NCBI RefSeq assembly: GCF_004363775.1
Contig: NZ_SNZE01000018.1
Coordinates: 1 to 32,497, forward strand
DNA from: Hydromonas duriensis
GTDB lineage: Bacteria; Pseudomonadota; Gammaproteobacteria; Burkholderiales; Burkholderiaceae
Direction of reading: 5' to 3'
DNA length: 32,497 nucleotides
In this document: piece by piece, positions 30,099-32,497 of the stretch
How positions within the stretch are numbered: the first letter of the stretch is position 1
Layout of the letters: each line of letters opens with the position of its first letter
Program-made: the position numbers and the translations under genes
Notes under the pieces: generated by a model
What the model saw: only the letters and a program-made list of their open reading frames with translations
The model's database searches: none
Told to the model about the DNA's origin: nothing

Positions 30099-32497
30099 GA
30101 GCTTGCGCGGTATTGTATAGCATGTTAAAGTGAAGAGAGGATTAGACGAACTTTACAATAAAACAACAAGGGAGTAATTCATTAATGAACCCGCTAGACC
30201 TATTTGGGCGTCATCGTAATCTTGCGATTACCAGTGCCGCGATACCGAGCATCATAGAAGGCGTCCACAGCTTAGACGTCATCAAGATAGAAGGAAAAGA
30301 AACACTTAACGGTCCGGATGAATTGTTTAGTTACACCCTTCTGCTCAAGACCCCAAGCGAGCTGTCTGTCATACCTACCCAAGTATTATTACAATCGTTT
30401 GACTTGTCGAGTTTTCTAGGCAAACAAGCCACTGTCCATATTGCATTGGATGACTCACGTGTCTCAGGCATTAGTGGGGTGAGAGAAATTACGGGTATTA
30501 TTTCCAGTGCCCAGTTTAAAAGGGTAGCGGAGCGCAGTTTAATATTCGAAATTAAGCTGATAGACTGGCTTTCTCTTGGCAAGCTCAACACAGATTACGC
30601 CATACACCAAGACAAGACCCCGATAGATACGATTGTTGACACGCTCAACAGCACATTTCCTTATATGTTCGAGAATAGAACAAACAACTCATATCCAGAG
30701 CGCGACTATTGTGTTCGGATGGGGGAGGATGCGGCCACATTTGTAAAACGCTTGTGCCAAGAATACGGGATTAATCTACATTACGAGCACAAAAACGGTG
30801 CCGCCAAGTTGATTCTGAGTGATGGGAATAACGCCTTTAAGCCTGTTTCAAGTCCAGCATTTAGAACCATACGCTACCATGCAGACCCTCATGCGATTAA
30901 CGAAGAGCACTGGCACAGCTTCAGCCCCGCCCGAAGCTTGACAACGGGAGCGGTGAGCTACCGCGACCATGACTACATGCAGCCGAATGCGACCAATGAA
31001 GTGATACGGCAAGACCCGCAACGCAATGCAGGTGGTGATATGGTCAACCATGGCAACTTCGAACAATACCACTTTCACAGCGATGCGTTTGCCAACACAG
31101 TTCAACCTTTAGCAGGCCGACAAAAGACACAAACCGACCCTGTTGCAGAAGGTCAACTGTTCACGCTACACCACTTGCAAAGTATACAGCAATTTGGCGA
31201 TAGAGCAACGGCTCAAGGCAATATTCGTGGTGTTGAAGTAGGCTCCTGCTTCACGCTCACAGACCACCCAATGGCCAAAGTCAATATGGACTACGTTGTG
31301 GTAGAAAGCAAGCTGTTGATTGAAGAGATTGCCTCAGAAACCCAACGAGACAGTTACGAAGCGCAAAAATGGTTGGTTCAAAACACGGTGGAATTGCAAC
31401 CGACGAACGTACCCGTGCGCCCACCGAGAACAATTGTAAAACCACGCGTGTACGGCGTTGAAATTGCCAAGGTAGTGGGTGATGGCGGCAACAATTCAAT
31501 TTGGACGGACGAACAAGGTCGTATCAAAATAGCTTTCCCGTGGCATAGAGAAGATCCAAAAAACCAATATTCATCGTGCTGGGTTCGCGTAGTGAACAGT
31601 GCCGCCGGCAACCAACAAGGCAGCATGCACCTGCCCCGAATCAACGATGAGATTTTAATCAGCTACATTGGAGGCGATCCGGATTTACCGATATGCACGG
31701 GGCGCGTACACAACGGCATGAACAAGCCCTCATGGCAACTGCCCAAGAACCAAGCACTCAGTGGCTATCGCAGCCGCGAACTCAAGCCAGGCAATCAAGC
31801 CAGCGGAAGAAGCAATCACCTGATTTTAGATGACTCAGCCGATGCCATCCAATTGCAGATAAAATCCGATGCCGACCACAGCATGCTCAGTCTTGGGCAA
31901 GTGACGCGGATTGATGACAATGAAGGCCTAAAAGACAAACGGGGCGAGGGTGCCGAATTGCGCACCGATGGCAAAATGGCGTTGCGTGCCAATAAAGGTA
32001 TGCTCATTACCACACAAGGTCGTGCTGCGGCAGAAAGTCACATCACGGATTTGGATGAAGCGGCCAGCGCGCTTAAAAAGGCGCACAGCCAAGTCAAAGC
32101 AACGGGTGAAGCGGCGGCAGAGCATCAGGCGTTTGACACAAGCGCAGATGCACAGGCACTTGAGGACGTGGTTAAACAGCAAAATGACGACATCAAACCA
32201 CCCGCCAGCAAAGAACCATTCCCTGAGTTGGCCTCGCCTCACTTAGTCGTGCATTCAGTGGCAGGGTTAGAGACCGTCACCCCTGAAAGTACACACGTAT
32301 ACAGCGGAGAACACCTAGCGTTGACAACAGGCAAACATGTCAGCATGAGCATTGGTCAACGTTTGCTTGCCAGTGCCATGAATGGCATTCGCTTGTTTGC
32401 TCAAGCCTCCGGCATCAAGCTGTTTGCAGCAGCAGGAAAAGTCGAGATTCAAGCTCAGTCCAATGACATCGATATCATCGCCGATAAAGTGTTGAAA
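30099..32497 (+). repeat. Long direct repeat, copy 2 (window edge)
   Basis: It repeats copy 1 (23669 onward) from GAGCTTGCGCGG to the last base of the window, with one difference noticed (T at 32368). The 70 bases just upstream (30029-30098) are AT-rich and unrelated to copy 1's flank, and hold no gene. Confidence 0.95.
30185..32497 (+). CDS. vgrG: Second VgrG spike protein (partial, runs off the window)
   Basis: 771 codons are visible, identical in protein sequence to residues 1-771 of the first VgrG as far as I can compare. The reading frame is open to the window edge, so it is truncated by the window and not by mutation. It contains the base, the OB domain and most of the beta-helix stem. 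The C-terminal extension, which would bind cargo, is beyond the edge. If that part differs from the first copy, the two genes would carry different effectors. Start and ribosome binding site are the same as for the first copy because they lie in the repeat. Confidence 0.95.
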   Translation, partial: MNPLDLFGRHRNLAITSAAIPSIIEGVHSLDVIKIEGKETLNGPDELFSYTLLLKTPSELSVIPTQVLLQSFDLSSFLGKQATVHIALDDSRVSGISGVREITGIISSAQFKRVAERSLIFEIKLIDWLSLGKLNTDYAIHQDKTPIDTIVDTLNSTFPYMFENRTNNSYPERDYCVRMGEDAATFVKRLCQEYGINLHYEHKNGAAKLILSDGNNAFKPVSSPAFRTIRYHADPHAINEEHWHSFSPARSLTTGAVSYRDHDYMQPNATNEVIRQDPQRNAGGDMVNHGNFEQYHFHSDAFANTVQPLAGRQKTQTDPVAEGQLFTLHHLQSIQQFGDRATAQGNIRGVEVGSCFTLTDHPMAKVNMDYVVVESKLLIEEIASETQRDSYEAQKWLVQNTVELQPTNVPVRPPRTIVKPRVYGVEIAKVVGDGGNNSIWTDEQGRIKIAFPWHREDPKNQYSSCWVRVVNSAAGNQQGSMHLPRINDEILISYIGGDPDLPICTGRVHNGMNKPSWQLPKNQALSGYRSRELKPGNQASGRSNHLILDDSADAIQLQIKSDADHSMLSLGQVTRIDDNEGLKDKRGEGAELRTDGKMALRANKGMLITTQGRAAAESHITDLDEAASALKKAHSQVKATGEAAAEHQAFDTSADAQALEDVVKQQNDDIKPPASKEPFPELASPHLVVHSVAGLETVTPESTHVYSGEHLALTTGKHVSMSIGQRLLASAMNGIRLFAQASGIKLFAAAGKVEIQAQSNDIDIIADKVLK

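Noticed and set aside
30185-32497. Truncated or pseudogene vgrG
   Set aside because: The frame is open to the last base. The truncation is only the window edge.

Overview
This window looks like part of a betaproteobacterial chromosome, probably a Burkholderiales relative of moderate to low GC. The main clue is the tRNA-Ala(UGC) at 20-95, whose sequence has the typical betaproteobacterial form, including an unpaired T-T in the T stem. The rest is accessory DNA in three blocks: a phage-derived element, a type I restriction locus with a PrrC-like anticodon nuclease, and a type VI secretion (T6SS) effector cassette. No rRNA, transposase or CRISPR array was seen. No second copy of the tRNA 3' end was found, so the right boundary of the element is not visible.

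Block 1 (269-about 16077) is organised like the early half of a lambdoid phage. A tyrosine integrase (269-1603) follows the tRNA. A leftward operon (5392 down to 1618) encodes a Rad52-like annealing protein, a YqaJ-type exonuclease, a cytosine-C5 methyltransferase and a small HTH protein. A self-cleaving-type repressor (5641-6375, minus) faces a Cro-like gene (6571-6777, plus). The rightward operon continues with a winged-helix protein, an O-like initiator carrying iterons inside its gene, a DnaC-like helicase loader, NinB, an adenine or N4-cytosine methyltransferase, an XRE regulator and both terminase subunits. Three predicted promoters all have TTGATT, a 17-base spacer and a -10 box, and carry copies of the same AT-rich operator word (TTTTAGTTT). 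After the large terminase the expected portal, capsid, tail and lysis genes are missing. Only a reversed DUF1398 gene, a 322-base spacer with two DnaA-box-like sites, and one large virion-type protein with a lytic transglycosylase domain remain. The element is therefore a deleted prophage or a satellite-like derivative.

Block 2 (16094-23216) is a tightly coupled operon: hsdR, hsdS, a chimeric fragment, prrC-like, hsdM. The PrrC-like protein has the ABC-type ATPase motifs and the R-x3-E...H nuclease residues of the E. coli anticodon nuclease. The fragment between hsdS and prrC joins a possible Fic-family N-terminus, a two-hairpin REP-like element and a third copy of the HsdS C-terminal repeat. 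That repeat also carries the ribosome binding site and start coupling of the next gene.

Block 3 (23353-32497) encodes a PAAR tip protein, a VgrG spike, a DUF2235 (Tle1-type) lipase effector, a DUF2931 lipoprotein that is probably its immunity protein, an unknown AT-rich exported protein, and the start of a second VgrG. The second vgrG repeats the first almost base for base from 86 bases upstream of the start codon to the window edge. The direct repeat has a period of 6,430 bp and encloses the effector-immunity pair.
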